Assembly (NCBI GenBank): GCA_026075535.2
Contig: AP026545.1
Coordinates: forward strand, 8,804,001-8,868,000
DNA: 64,000 nt
Reading direction: 5' to 3'
Source: Tricholoma matsutake
Taxonomy: Eukaryota; Basidiomycota; Agaricomycetes; Agaricales; Tricholomataceae
Positions within the stretch are counted from its first letter, which is position 1, and every line of letters begins with the position of its first letter. Position numbers and translations under genes: made by a program. Shown piece after piece: positions 1-11,522 of this stretch. The notes beneath the pieces were generated by a model. That model was not told where the DNA came from. It did not search any database and was given only the letters and a program-made list of their open reading frames with translations.

Positions 1-12
1 CAACGGTTCAAG

Positions 13-603
13 GTGGAACCATCCAATTTTTCTATCCCTCTGGACTCAGCCCCTCCATGCCCCACACCCTCCTTCTCCCATGTTATCAAGGTTGAATCAA
101 CAGTGATCAATCTCACTATTTCTGATTCCAAGGATGATGCCCCACCCACAACCACAGCATGCAAATGTGCACAGTCTACATCTACATCTACATCTACATC
201 TACATCTACATCTACATCTACATCTACATCTACATCTACACCTAGCTCTCCAGGCAGCACTACAAGTACCGACGACACTGATGGTGGCCCTCCTGCATGG
301 CCCTCTGCATTCTATGTCATGGATATTGTGCATGGTTTTGAGAAGTGCGAAGCCACTGCTCGGCACCAAAAAAGCATCAAGGATGCTTTCATGAAGTGCT
401 TCTGAGTTCCTTTCCAACACTCAACATTCTATGCCCACCGTTGCCACTGGGAGATGGCTTCTCAGGCTTGCCATGATAAAGCTTTGTCTGCTGGTCATAT
501 GCCTACTGGAACTTGGGCTGATTTCATTGAGCGCACTTGTGGCAAGGCAGGAGACAAGAAGAAGAGCAAGAAAAGAAGAGTCAAGGCATGTAGTTCAACC
601 TAG
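13..603 (+). pseudogene. Repeat-associated gene remnant with Ser/Thr repeat and basic C-terminus
   Basis: An open frame runs from the window edge to a TAG at 601-603, interrupted by one in-frame TGA at 403-405. It begins with a Pro/Ser-rich segment, then an (ST)n run encoded by a hexanucleotide microsatellite, then a globular stretch with PPAWPSAFYVMDIVHGFEKC. After the stop comes a segment rich in aromatic and basic residues (FQHSTFYAHRCHWEMASQA) and a Lys/Arg tail (KKKSKKRR). I recognise the WP-x-YYVxDIVxGF and STFYxxRxxW pattern as recurring in mushroom repeat-linked hypothetical proteins of unknown function. The upstream part lies outside the window, so the Met at 13 may not be the true start. 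It lies tail-to-tail with the KDZ-associated gene at 692-2778. The single stop suggests recent decay. No function is proposed. Confidence 0.5.
175..240. repeat. Hexanucleotide microsatellite (TCTACA)x11
   Basis: Eleven perfect TCTACA units. On the plus strand it encodes alternating Ser-Thr inside the 13-603 frame. All frames of both strands stay open through it, which creates spurious antisense open frames (Arg-Cys repeats). Confidence 0.97.
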
Positions 604-691
604 TTTGACTTCATTGTTCATGTAGTTTCAATTCCTGCAATTTACTATACTTCGTTGTTCATGTATTTTGACTCTCGCAATGTAATTACTA

Positions 692-2778
692 TCAGTACGG
701 CCAGTTGTTTGGAAATTTTCCTTGAGCCAGAAGCTTATCTTGTGTCATGCAGTTTCTGTGTAAGATCATCTCATCCAAAAATAAAGTATACTTGTCCATT
801 AGCATCTCCCAACAAATGGAGTGGTAGCTTCCCAGCCAGACATTGGTTTGTTCAGCAATGGAGGAGTTAAAATACCAGCCCTTGCCATCTTTGGAGAGGA
901 GCTCGGGGTATGCAGCAGGGTTGCAGTGCTCTTGGCAAAAGGTGTTGGTTTCAGAGTGCTTTGATTTGAAATGAAAAACATCAACTGTGAGTCCAATGTT
1001 GTCGAAGAAAGGATCGTCTTTGACCATCTTGGCTAGCGTGCAGTTGTTATCAAAAAAAATGTGGTCGGGTTTGACATCATTGTGAAACATGTGCTTGATC
1101 ATTTCCTGTACCGAGGTAAGTGTAATGTAAACATACAAGACTGGTACACTCACAATAGCACTTCTCAGCACCGAAAAATGTCTCCCGCACGATGATCATT
1201 CCACATGGTGCAACAATGATCTGCTCATTGTGTGTTTGTTTGCAGCCAAATTGGGCACGGATACACTCCTTCTTCTCACTAACCTGTGAATCACCCACCT
1301 CAAAGTCCTCTGTTTTGTCTTCCACATCAGCCACTGCATTCGCATTCTCCTCAGGAACTGCGTCATTTGGATGTGCAACACGGGCCCATTGAAGGCGCTC
1401 CTTGAGCTGGAACCTTGCTTGCCCTCTTTCTCAATGAATATGCTCAACCTCTTGGTGGCCGGGCTCAGAGCATGCATGGCTTTCTGCAGTGACAGGAGAA
1501 TTGCAGCCAATGATCGCACAGATCAAATTGTGCGATGCACGCTCAGGACAAATGCAGTGTCAGTTGTTTGCGAGAGGGATTTTACAGTTATGAACTGCAC
1601 AGCAGGGTGCGCCAACAGTAACACCATTGATTACCACAACCCAGACTTTCTGTCCCTTGTTCCATCCATGATTGTAGAGACGCAGACACTTATCACAATA
1701 GTGATGCAGCTCAGGCTGACCATGAACACGGAAGCAAAGATTTTGCACACACAGTCACTCCATGAAACGGTCTTTCTGAGCCCCAGTGTGAGACACCTTG
1801 AGTGTTTTTGACTGCTGCTGACTATCTTCCAGAAGGGCCAAGATAACAAAACCATCCCAGACCTGCTCGGTGGTGACAAGAAAACTGAAGGCCCAGTCAC
1901 CTGTGCCCAGAGGAGTGGTGGATGAAAGAGTAAGGTTGTACAAGCATGCGCAATTAGTGGCAGATGTCCTGCACCATGAGTCAACAAACAGATTCACTAA
2001 GGATTTGCCATTAGTTACTTGCCATGAGACCAACATAAGTGAGATCCAGAGCTGTATGAGCCGTTTCTCAGCAAACTGATGTTTGCCAACTTGGATAATG
2101 TCTGGTATGCCATCGTAATGTGTACAGACACCATCTTTGATGCAAAAGTTGTGGTGATAGTTCATCTTGCACTCTGATCGTAATATCAAGCAAGTGAAAC
2201 TACCTTTGGTACAATCTGCATGTTAAAAACTTACTATTGCAGTACAGATGTACAGATCGCACTGGAACAGCTCCCTTGTCTAGCGTGTACAAGACTGCCT
2301 GCTGCTGCTCTTCCTTCTTCAGCAGTTGTCCACTTTGGCTGCACTCACAGCTGGGATTGATGCATGTATGTTGAGGTGGATACAAAGTACAAGCATCTAC
2401 TACACTAATAAGCTTATAGCTTCATCCCAAAACATATAACACACATAGCCTGAGAGAGTGGCCATGCACAGAAAAATCATGTACAGTGCTATCCTCAATG
2501 CTGTTTGTGTCATTCCATATGGTAGATTTCAGTGTATCCCAACAGGTATCAACACAAGCTGCTGAGATGTTACAGCTGGCCTGCAAGAAAGTAGCTATTG
2601 TTGGGGGAAGTATTTCAGGAGGATCAAAGGCTAGAATGTGTATGAAAGATGGCTGTGCGAGAAGGATGTCATCTTTCAATTTTGAAGCTAGTGAGATAAA
2701 CTGTTGGACTTGGCCAAAGGAAAGCTGGGGGTACTTCTGGCCCAAGCCAATGACATCCTGCAGGTTCAGAGAGGACAT
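692..2778 (-). pseudogene. KDZ-associated CxC5/CxC6 cysteine-cluster gene, decayed
   Basis: The start is the ATG at 2776-2778. Exon 1 encodes an N-terminal helical region (LQDVIGLGQKYPQLSF). A 43-47 nt intron follows near 2400-2445, then the first cysteine segment (CINPSCECSQSG, VHLYCN). A second intron runs from GTAAG (about 2235) to CAG (about 2179), and a third, in-frame intron lies near 2000-2050. Later conserved blocks are GIPDIIQVGKHQF, TTEQVWDGFVILALLED, HTGAQKDRF, HYCDKC, CCAVHNCKIPL, APCGMIIVRETFFGAE, DHIFFDNNCTLAKM, GLTVDVFHFK and GWYFNSSIAEQTNVWLG. Together these match the protein family carrying the CxC5 and CxC6 clusters associated with KDZ transposases in Agaricomycetes, whose biochemical function is unknown. 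In-frame TGA codons at 1755-1757, 1560-1562 and 1431-1433 break it. The alignment continues on both sides in the same frame, so these are point mutations. The family call is strong; the intron limits are approximate. Confidence 0.82.
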
Positions 2779-2810
2779 TGTTGGCTGTAATCTACATTGA
2801 ATCAATGTTA

Positions 2811-3502
2811 TCAATGCACTATTGACACTCTATTGTGCCCTGTTTGGCAGTCAGGATTCTCGGGACTACCCAGGACAGACTGGACTTGCTGGAATTTCCA
2901 ATATCCAGATGTCCTCGCAGCCAGCGAGTCAGGAATATGAAACATATCTAGGTCATGGTGTGCCAGCAATGATGTCAAATGAACAGTGCTCGCTGGGGGC
3001 AAGTCAGGACTATCAGGAATACAAAATGCATCCAAGTCAAAAGATTAGATATTTTTGGTGGGTGGGGTTGACAAATGGATAATATCTGCAGCCACTTCAG
3101 GAATATCAAAAGCATATGGGGAATGTATTGATGACAGCGGTATTGGAAAATGAAGAGTACCATCCACTGCTGGTGAATCAGGACTTTCAGGAATATGAAA
3201 GTGGCCAGGTCCAGATTATCTATATTTGCTGGTGGGGTTGAGATATCAACATTATCCACCGCTGGCGAATCAGGACTACCAGGAATATAAAAAGCATTGA
3301 GGTCTAGATTTTGTATACTTGTTGGTGGCAAATTTGGCAAGTGAACTGATGAGCTGTCTGAATATTCCATAATGTTATGTTGAAGATGCAAAAATTGATC
3401 AACAAATGCAGTCATGTGAATGTTGAAGATGGAGTTGAAACTGACATTGCATTTATTGACGCTATCAACTGCATCCACCCTAAGTACAAACAGCTTTACC
3501 AT
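2811..3502 (-). pseudogene. Degenerate disordered-repeat coding fragment
   Basis: The reverse strand encodes four diverged copies of an acidic, Pro-rich repeat: DLNAFYIPGSPDSPAVD, LATF followed by a frameshifted SPDSPAVD, FDLDAFCIPDSPDLPPA and DLDMFHIPDS. Units are about 90-170 bp. One frameshift near 3190 splits the array. The fragment lies upstream of, and on the same strand as, the CxC5/CxC6 gene, and it overlaps head-to-head with the plus-strand frame beginning at 3501. I recognise no family. It could be a disordered N-terminal exon of a repeat-borne gene or simply a tandem-duplicated coding fragment. Confidence 0.4.
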
Positions 3503-3813
3503 GTCTTCTCAGTACACCGAATCCATGGAGCATGCCCTCAATACATTGTTGGATGGTACTCAGACAACTGCAGATAAGAAATTCATGTTGGGAAAGTTGG
3601 TGCGTGATGTTTCTTATGTCCTATGAATGTTTCTAAGAAGGCTTTGAAGTTGGATTATAGGAAAAAGGTGTTGGCTAAAGAAGCGGTGATGACACCATTC
3701 CTCAAACATGTATTCAAAGTACTTCATGACTGGAATAAGTCTGGCCCAGCACCTTGGGAATCCATTGACCATAGCATATTTATTCATCAAACTTTGCCTG
3801 TCGCTGCGCCAAG
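3501..3813 (+). pseudogene. 5' part of an unrecognised gene split by F1 copy 1
   Basis: The frame starts at ATG 3501 (MSSQYTESMEHALNTLL) and changes near 3610-3640, through either a short intron (GTGCGT...TCTAAG) or a frameshift. It then reads KKALKLDYRKKVLAKEAV and FLKHVFKVLHDWNKSGPAPWE. It is cut at 3813, where the transposon at 3814-5796 begins; the 8-bp GCGCCAAG at 3806-3813 is its target duplication. The sequence resumes at 5797, where a coiled-coil frame follows. The encoded N-terminus is helical and charged, and no family is recognised. That the two parts form one gene is inferred from the exact target-site duplication. Confidence 0.35.
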
Positions 3814-4074
3814 GAGTACTTTACACTCCCCCACCTATTCTGGTTGGATTCCAGTTTGTCCGGCCAGAATTTCTGGAATTTCTGGAATCTGGCGGAATTT
3901 TTTTTGAATGTAGTTTTCCCTATGCAGCACAATTCCAGTCAGAATAAGGATCCAATTTACACCCAGAATCCCTGGAATCCAACCAGACTCATCACAACCA
4001 GACTAACTGGAATGCATGGACTAACTGGAATAACCAGAATGCACATGCTTTCCCAAATAAAAGTTTCACATACA

Positions 4075-4156
4075 GTAAGAATTGAACACTCAACCTTGGG
4101 TCCCCACGGGTTTACACACAGAACAACACACTTAACCACTGATCTACCAAGTCTTT
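4075..4156 (-). other. tRNA-like Pol III unit, left end of F1 copy 1, pointing outward
   Basis: Read on the minus strand it has an A-box-like TGGTAGATCAGTGGTTAA and a B-box/T-loop-like GTTCAATTC about 50 nt downstream, with tRNA-like spacing. Related copies in the other F1 elements keep both boxes. The unit points toward the left terminus of the transposon. It is tRNA-derived, SINE-like sequence rather than a functional tRNA, since I see no clean cloverleaf. Confidence 0.6.
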
Positions 4157-4429
4157 CTTCCTACATACATTTAATACCTTTATTACCCTTGAATACCTTT
4201 ATTACCCAATTAAGGGCGTAGTAACCAGCCATATGCCATACTTAATAGCTGCATGCATTGCATGACATGTGACATGTGACTGCCAGCTCACAACCACCAC
4301 TGTCATCAATGCCGCCTCCTCCTCCTCTCCGCTCTACCACCACCACTGCGTGTGCACCCGCCACCAGCACTCCCATGCCCACTCCCACCATCACCACCAC
4401 CTTCAAACGAGCTGACTGGATGGAACGCG

Positions 4430-4460
4430 GGCCCAAATGATGGCAACTGTTGTTTGGGCC
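4430..4460 (+). repeat. H1 palindrome, F1 copy 1
   Basis: GGCCCAAATGA, a 9-nt spacer, then TTGTTTGGGCC: an imperfect hairpin. ATAGATAAGTTTGTC and a pyrimidine-rich stretch with CAACTAATT follow, resembling a splice donor and branch site. This copy has GATAAG instead of GTAAG. Confidence 0.7.
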
Positions 4461-4839
4461 ATAGATAAGTTTGTCTTTTTTTTCTTTTTTTGCTTTTTGT
4501 TTTATCAATCAACTAATTGTATTTTATTGCTTTTTACATTATATACAACTGGGGACGACCTGCCGCAATGAAAAACGCACAACCCATGCCGACGCCCACT
4601 TGATCCCCTCCTCCCCATTAAAATGGGATGTGAGGCTGGCAACATGGGTTAGGAGGGTGCAGAGGGATGCCAGGAGACCCCAGAAGGGGGGTACCTGCCT
4701 AGTAACCACCCACCAACCTCTGTACTCACACCACGTCACACTGATGCACCCAAACCCCCCCCACCCCCCCCCAAAAGAAAAAAAAAAAAACAGAAATCCA
4801 AACAGGGGATGATGGCAATAAACGATAACAAGCCACCCA

Positions 4840-5215
4840 CCCCAAGACTCATGAGCAACTGCTTGTGGGGTGGATTGTGGGTGGAACGACGCCCAGGCAC
4901 AGGGACAGGAGATGACGACGACACACCACCTGCCCCCAGCCTCATGAGCAACTGCTCATGGGGTGGATTGTGGGTGGAACGACAATGACGACAAGCCACC
5001 CACCCACAGCCTCACGATCAACTGCTCGTGGGGTGGAACGTGGGTGGAACGATGCCCAGGTGCAGGGATAGGAGACAACGATGCACCACCCACCCCCAGC
5101 CTCACAAGCAACTGCTCGTGGGGTGGATTGCGGGTGGAATGACAACAGTGACAAGCCACCCACCCCCAGCCTCATGAGCAACTGCTCATGGGGTGGATTG
5201 TGGTTGGAATGACAG
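4840..5215. repeat. Tandem H2 hairpins (five units, about 85 bp)
   Basis: Each unit has CAYGAGCAACTGCTCRTG, a perfect or near-perfect short palindrome, inside a longer inverted repeat CCACCC...GGGTGG. Some units use CATGAG with CTCATG and others CACGAG with CTCGTG, so stem bases change in pairs. The spacers (CGACGCCCAGG, AATGACGACAAG) differ between units. Confidence 0.85.
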
Positions 5216-5544
5216 ACAACACACCTAGCACAGCGGAGTGGCGCCCCCTCCCCCTCCCCCTCCCCCATTTTGTGCAGGGGAGGGATTTTTTTCTTCATGT
5301 TTTTACCTCCCCCCTCACGCCGAACACGAGGGGTTAGCTTTTTATGTATATAAATAAAACTCCCTCTTGCATCTTGTGAGAGGGAGGATTTTTTGTTTAT
5401 GTATGTAATCACAATCATCCCCACTCCCTCGCATTCAATGTGAGGGATGTGGTTAATTAAATTTTTTTGATCTTAACTACTTTGAAAAAAATTAGAGTTG
5501 TGAGTTTGAGTGTCATGAATAAACCTTATATTACTAACTAATAA

Positions 5545-5640
5545 TTCTCCTGTGGCTCAACTGGTTAAGCACACATGTTGTGTTTGTCATGTGATCACTC
5601 TAATCAAGATGTCTTGAGTTCAATCCCTACTCTGCACAAA
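5545..5640 (+). other. tRNA-like Pol III unit, right end of F1 copy 1, pointing outward
   Basis: The A-box-like GTGGCTCAACTGG (about 5552) and B-box-like GAGTTCAATCC (5616-5626) lie about 60 nt apart on the plus strand. The unit points toward the right terminus, so the two tRNA-like units of this element diverge. The same sequence occurs in F1 copies 2 and 3. Confidence 0.6.
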
Positions 5641-5796
5641 TATATTTTGTAGGCACATTGACAACTTAAGACTTGACATTTGACTATCCATTAGGGTATA
5701 TACTCTAAGTTGAGCATCTGGAGTAACTGGAATGTGGTCAGAATAACTGGAATAACTGGACTCTGATCAGAATAGGTGGGGGAGGGTAAATTACAG

Positions 5797-6768
5797 GCGC
5801 CAAGCAGCACTCTCCCGGGAGCAAAAAGGCCATTGGGAAGAAAAAGATGAAGGCAGAGGAAAGTGAATGACTGAGGACAGCGCCAAAGAGAAAACACTGG
5901 GCAGAAGACACCGCTGGTGAGCAGTCAGATGAGCACATTCCTGTCACGCCAGCCCCAGTCCCCTCGACTTCATGCACCTCCCACCATATACCAACCCCCA
6001 AGCCTGTCACGTCAACAACCCTCATGATGCTGCAATCCCTCAACACCGCACTTCCTTAACACCGCACTTCCTGCACCACCACCACCAGGTCGTGTCACCC
6101 ATCCCAGTCGTGTGCGCACCATTGGTGGTTTACAATGGGAGCTACAAGACCTCTCCATCCTCATATCGCTCTTGGCAGAAAATCAAGGGAAATTGGATCA
6201 GGAAAGCATGATGTTGCATGGATACATGGAAGTTCTCAACACCTTGAAGGAAAAGATGATGGTGAGCATTCCGGCATTGGAGGCTGAGATGAGTGGGTTG
6301 AGAGAAAAGGTGCTGGTGAGCATTCCGGCACTGGAGGCCGAAATGAGGGGTTTGAGGAATGGGATGGAGTTGGAGAAGATGAAGCAGGAGGTCTTGAAGT
6401 TGTGTGGTCAATTGGCGGTGACGAACAAGTGGCTGGCCAAATTGGAGACCAAGGGAAGCTCCAAGGAGGAATCAGAAGATGAACATTCACCAAATGCAGA
6501 TGCCACAGTGCCATTGACAATCCATCTGCTGAAGTCATCAATGTTTGTCAATCCAGCCAATTTGCATGAATCCATTTGCTCCCCACAGTTGCCTGTTCCC
6601 ACTATTATGACCACAGCTACATCAGCAATCCCTGATGCCAGCTCTTGTAGTGACACATGGGCAACTTCGACCTCCCTGGATCCTACATCAAAAGACACTG
6701 TGCAAATGTCCCCCCTCCCACCAGATACCACTGTCTCAATTTCAAAAGCATCAACACCCCCCGCATAA
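5797..6768 (+). pseudogene. 3' part of the gene split by F1 copy 1: coiled-coil protein
   Basis: After the target duplication the sequence decays (stops around 5850-6040), then becomes a clean 219-codon frame ending at 6768. Residues 5-110 of that frame are heptad-rich. They include two near-identical blocks, VSIPALEAEMSGLREKV and VSIPALEAEMRGLRNGM, a 51-bp tandem duplication. A Ser/Thr/Pro-rich tail follows. No family is recognised. The translational start is uncertain: Met at 6112 is only the first in the open stretch, and upstream coding similarity cannot be judged. It is probably one locus with 3501-3813, inferred from the target-site duplication. Confidence 0.4.
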
Positions 6769-6779
6769 TTCTACATTGA

Positions 6780-8700
6780 ATGAAAAATAACAATATTGTT
6801 TAGACTAAGCTTATTTGTGTATATATTTTATGCATAGTTGTTTCATTAATAGATGGAGTATGAGGTATATATTGAATTAATCAATATATACAGCAATTTG
6901 ACAGCTGGTAATGAAAACACTACCGGTGGCATAATGCAGCATAATGGGCCCATATGGATAATACACTCAACAGAATGATCAATATGCAAAAACAGTACAT
7001 TGTAGTGACTGGCACTGGTAATAATAAAGTCACCGGTGGCGATAAGCATACAAGTCAAGAGCTAAGTGAATGACTGGCACTGGTTACTGGAGAACCTCAT
7101 GAGCTAAGAATGCATATGGGCCCATACAATATGCTCGATGGAATGATTGCATGGGCCAAAGGAGAAAGGTATGGGCCCACACGACTATAGTGCATAGGAC
7201 TTGAATTACTGCTGTTATTACAAATCATAAAGGATATATGCAAAAATGGTCCATTGTAGTGACTGACACCAGTAGAGATAAAGTCAGTGCTGGTCTTTCG
7301 CATAGCTCTTAAATGAAGAGTTGTACACTACTAGCTGCCAGTGGTTACTAGACCATAAATAATAAACACAGCAGTGGTAACATGCTGTAGGAATGTGGAA
7401 GGAGGATACAAGGATATATGCAAAAACAGTACATTGAAGTGACTGATGCCGTTAGTGATAAAGTCACCAGCAGCCATAAGCATAAAAGTCGAGCTAAGCA
7501 AATGACTGGTGCTGGTTACTGTAGAACCTCATGAGCTAAGAATGCATATGGGCCCATCCCAACAATGGGCCCATATGATATGCTCGATGGAATGATTGCA
7601 TGGGCCCATAATAGTAAAAGGAGAAAGGTATGGGCCCACATGACTATAGCATACAGGACTTGAATTACTGCTGTTATTACAAATCATAAAAAATATATGC
7701 TAAAACAGTACATTGTAGTGACCAGCACCAGAAAAGATAATGTCGCACTGGTCATTCCCATAGCTCTTAGACTTGTATGCTAATTGCTGCTGGTGGTCAC
7801 TAGAACATGGATAACAAAAAGCAATGACATGCTGTAAAACTGTGGGAGGATACAAGGATATGCAAAAACAGTACATTGTAGTGACTGGCGCTGGTAGTGA
7901 TAAAGTCACTGGTGGTGATAAGCATCCAAGTCAAGAGCTAAGTGAATGACCGGCCCCAGTTACTGTAGAACTCCATGAGCTAAGAAAATATGTATGGGCC
8001 CATCCTAACATAATACAGGGAAATGGGCCCATACGAATGATACTCTCGATGGAATGATCCCGTGGGCCCATGATAGTAAAAGAAAAACAGTATGGGCCCA
8101 CATGACTATAGCATACAGGTCTTGAATTACTGCTGTTATTACAAATCATACATCACCAGTAAACTTCCCTGGTGCTAAAAAATCACAGAACCTCATGGGC
8201 AACAGGCAATTGCACAGGCGCCAATGGCAGCGATAAGCACACAAGTCTTTAGGAGCCAAGTGAATGACCAGTGCCGGTTACTGTAGAACTACATGAGGTA
8301 ATGAAATGTGCATGTGCCCATCCCAACATAATGGGGCGTAATGGTATGATGGATGATATGCCCGATGATTGATATGCAAAAAGAGTACATTGTAGTGACC
8401 AGCGCTGGTAGTGATAATGTCACCAGGGGCAATAAGCATACAAGTTCAGAGCTAAGCAAATGACTGGTGCCATGATCAGTGATGGTCACTGTACATGACC
8501 TAAAGACATGCATATGGGCCCATCCCATACAAGAATCTATACAAAAACAGTACATTGTAGTGACCAGTGACAGTAGTGACAATGGTGGTGATAATGCACC
8601 AGCACTTAGGGTAACATATTTTGATGAATATATGCATGGTTATTTCATTAGTAGATGAAGTATATAAGGGATATATTGATGCATGGAAGCGCCAAAAAAA
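6780..8700. repeat. Left subterminal repeat array of the KDZ element
   Basis: No gene is visible. The stretch is a tandem-like array of a complex unit. GCAAAAACAGTACATTG (or close variants) occurs at about 6985, 7240, 7422, 7698, 7861, 8375 and 8540. Each is followed by AGTGACYRGCRCYGGTA, and most by GATAAGCATACAAGT, CTCATGAGCTAAGAATG and one or more GGGCCCAT palindromic blocks. The same blocks occur in reverse complement at 16.1-16.3 kb and 17.6 kb, on the far side of the KDZ transposase, which suggests the array forms one arm of the element. Precise termini could not be fixed. Confidence 0.7.
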
Positions 8701-8750
8701 ACCCATCTGCCGACCCCGGTGATATGCAAAGGCATGGTTTATCCTGCATG

Positions 8751-11166
8751 TCAGTGTCTTAAGTCAAAAGTATCCTGGGGTTCAGTGGATGCATCTCCAT
8801 GACCTTTTGGTCTTGGCTTTGGACGGAGACTGGGATCCACTGTCACATTCATGGTTTTGACATCAGTGTTGCTGGGCTTGGATTTTTTAGGCTGCTGGCC
8901 ATGACGATTGTCATCATTTGACCGTGCTCTTTTAAGCTTTTTCTTGCTCCCTTCCACCGGTGTACTCATTCTGGCATCCTGTGTTGTAGTGACTTCATTG
9001 GTGTTGCAAGCATGGGATCTTGATCGTGTTTTCATCCAACAATTTCTGTAGTCAGGGATTGCACTATCAGTTGAAGCAATTGATGTTGCCTCAGGGATGG
9101 TATCCATTGGTAATGAAGCTAGTGTCATGTTCTGTTGAGAATTTTGACTTTGCCAAATCGCCAGTCAGAGGGCAGGTGCAGTGGAATTATGGATAATACC
9201 ATTTTGCATCCATGCAGGAACTGGACTGTTCATTAAATGACCCCCATGGTCCAGATCTGCCAGATAGCTAGCGTATGTAGGCTCAGTCATGTCAACTGCT
9301 GTAGGACCACTGGTCAAACCCATCATTGCCAGAATATTGTGATCCTCTGCTGTTATGTATCGGCCAGGTGGAATTAGTGCCTTCTGGAGCATGGGATCGG
9401 CCAAAAGGTCCCATTCCAGCAGCATCAAATTTTTGGGTATCTGTGGAGCTAACCCAGTGGCTTGTTGGTTGATAGGTGTAATAGCTGGTGGAGGAGTATC
9501 GGGCTGCTTTTTCTTTTTTTGTTTCGGTACCAGTGCACTCTCACTTTCAGGTTTGCGCTCTCATTTTCAGGTTTGTGCTTTGGTGGATTGTGTGGTGGTG
9601 CTGTCATTCCTTTAGGATCCATGTCATCCAAGTCTGTAAGTTCTTGTAATTGAACCGCTGGCCAAAGTGTTCTGTCCTGTGAATTAAGGACATTTGTGAA
9701 TTCAAAACCAATCTTTCCTTCCTCCTGCCTTCCCATCCAAAGGGTAAAACATGCCTCGATTTCATGTTTATGCATTTTAGATGGTTCCTGCAATAATACA
9801 AACTCCCCATCCAGCAATTCATCTGATTCTCCCAGCGCCGCAGTTGATGCTCATGATCTCCCCAGCACCAACAAAGATGCATGGCTGATTCCTCCTTTCT
9901 GCAGAGGCATATAATCCACCTGGTTGATAAATTCGGATTGCTGTGTGTAAATATCAAGCCATGGCACATGACTGGAGGTCCTCCTTGCAGCTAAATCTTG
10001 CCAGAGATCAGTATCTTCATTAATCAAAAATGGTTCACTCACTGTACATCCTTTCAATGTATGCCCATAAAACTTGTTTTTGGTAATTCAAAAACTGGGC
10101 ATTGTTGCCATGGTGGATAAGACAGTTTGCTGGTAGCAGTGGCTGTCCCTTCACTCCAGTCTCCAGGATTTGTTTAGGCTTTGCCCCACCAGCAGATTGT
10201 ATCACCAATTTCTCCTCTTCATTGGTGGTGAGATATTCCTCAATGTATGCCTCAAACATGTCTGCAATAGGCTTTTCATGCCACCCAGGTTCATCGGTGA
10301 TGAAATTCAGCTTATTGTTGCCTAGAAAGCTATTTGTTTCAAACCTACAAATTCTTCATTGGTCGCCATTAAATGCCAGGTGAATGTACATACACACTCC
10401 ACTTCCTCTTTCTGGCTGGATTTACCCATCCACCCAACACAACCATTTGAACCCCAAGTTCAAGGTACATTGAATTTTGAAATTCATTCATACATTTTGT
10501 GAGCGTTTTCTCGGCATCCCTAAGATCAATTTAGCCAGGTTACTGAATTACGGGTGATACATGGACTTTTGCCAAACAGCCAATGGTGGACCAGTATTCA
10601 TCCATAGATGCTGAAGTGTCTCAATCTTTGCATTTTCCTTTGCATTGTTGGATATTCTTTTGTTGACTTTTGCATATTGCCATGAATATTTGGCCATCCA
10701 GTCCAGTCGGCCTTTCTCCAGATCTGGTGCCTCCCATCCAATTGCCACCTCTATTTCTGACCCATACAGGTGGATAATGACTTTGCACCATGGAGGGACC
10801 TTGCCGACCGCCACCTTTGGTGGTTTGTGAGCATTTTGTCTGTACCAAGCTCTAATATGCTGATAATCATGTTTGTCAAAGAGCAGAATATACATTAAGG
10901 GTTTATTGCTCACTTCCTGCAGGCCATCCATTGGAGGTTTAACAGGTAGGTTAAATAAGTCCGTCATCATACCTTGTAAGGTTAGTTGTTGCACTTTATG
11001 GTTTTTTGATGCCTTCCAGTTGTCCACTTGTCATTGTAGCACATTCAGTTCCTCTGGTGACCACTTATGGGCAACTGGTTGAAATTCTGCATGCTCGTTG
11101 GTGTGATTTCCATCATCTGAGCTAGAACTTGAAGGACAGCTGCCAAAGTCTTCCCGACTTTGATCA
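8751..11166 (-). pseudogene. KDZ-element accessory gene of unknown function, decayed
   Basis: The reverse strand holds a chain of exon-like frames. An acidic/Ser segment comes first (about 11166-11035, EELNVLQ then a TGA at 11031-11033). Next is a conserved block at 11027-10548 (LPVKPPMDGLQEV, HIRAWYRQNAHKPPKVAVGKVPPW, LYGSEIEVAIGWEAPDLEKG). A block at 10320-10035 follows (FITDEPGWHEKPIADMFEAY). Then comes 9990-9450, with LINEDTDLWQDLAARR, PSKMHKHEIEACFTLWMGRQ and a Pro/Lys-rich tail, and finally 9428-8751. The PSKM-x-x-x-E-x-x-x-LLxFWxxRQ type motif recurs in Agaricomycete repeat-linked hypothetical proteins. Frames alternate between exons, and at least one TGA interrupts coding. It lies between the subterminal array and the transposase, on the transposase strand, so it may be a passenger of the same element. 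I looked for TET/JBP motifs, known to travel with KDZ elements, and did not find them. Confidence 0.5.
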
Positions 11167-11309
11167 GCATCCTCAGTGGACATGATAGTCAATGTGGATG
11201 CAGTAGACAGGTTGTGCTGGCAAATACATTAGGTACCTTGATATTGCATCAGACTGTCCCTGAGGACTATTTACAGGTCATATTTCAGCCCCAATATACC
11301 CCAGACTTT

Positions 11310-11522
11310 GATCAGTACACCTTTAATCCTCTCAGCACACCTTAATATATCACAATGTCCCTGAGCAGAACCACTAGTAGTGGAGTATTATTAGCTGGTT
11401 GGTCGCCACTTATTTAGAATTTTATAAAAAAAGGTAAGATTAGTAAACCACTGGCATGTCACCTGGGAGTTCTATCAGTACACCTTTAATCCTCTCTGCA
11501 CACCTTAATATATCACAATATC
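11310..11522. repeat. Direct repeat pair of about 45 bp
   Basis: ATCAGTACACCTTTAATCCT followed by CTC-GCACACCTTAATATATCACAAT occurs at about 11310 and again at about 11476. It sits between the accessory gene and the KDZ transposase. The surrounding 11167-11822 has no recognisable gene. Confidence 0.8.

Larger units (their letters stand above)
3814..5796 (+). mobile_element. F1 copy 1: non-autonomous 8-bp-TSD DNA transposon with hairpin cassette
   Basis: It is 1,983 bp long and flanked by the direct repeat GCGCCAAG (3806-3813 and 5797-5804). The ends are inverted repeats: the left reads GAGTACTTTACACTCCCCC, and the reverse complement of the right reads CTGTAATTTACCCTCCCCC, both continuing ACCTATTCTG. 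Subterminal zones carry many copies of TGGAATAACTGGA. It contains no transposase. Inside are a tRNA-like unit near each end, a GGCCCAAA palindrome followed by an intron-like stretch (4430-4555), five tandem GAGCAACTGCTC hairpins (4840-5215) and a series of GAGGG/CCCTC hairpins (5255-5430). An 8-bp duplication is typical of hAT and also reported for KDZ-class elements; the superfamily cannot be fixed without a transposase. Confidence 0.9.

Noticed and set aside
97..420. Minus-strand frame with Arg-Cys repeats
   Set aside because: Produced by the (TCTACA)n microsatellite read antisense.
4840..5215. CRISPR-like array of palindromic repeats at about 85 bp
   Set aside because: Spacers are themselves related and part of the transposon; eukaryotic context; no cas genes.
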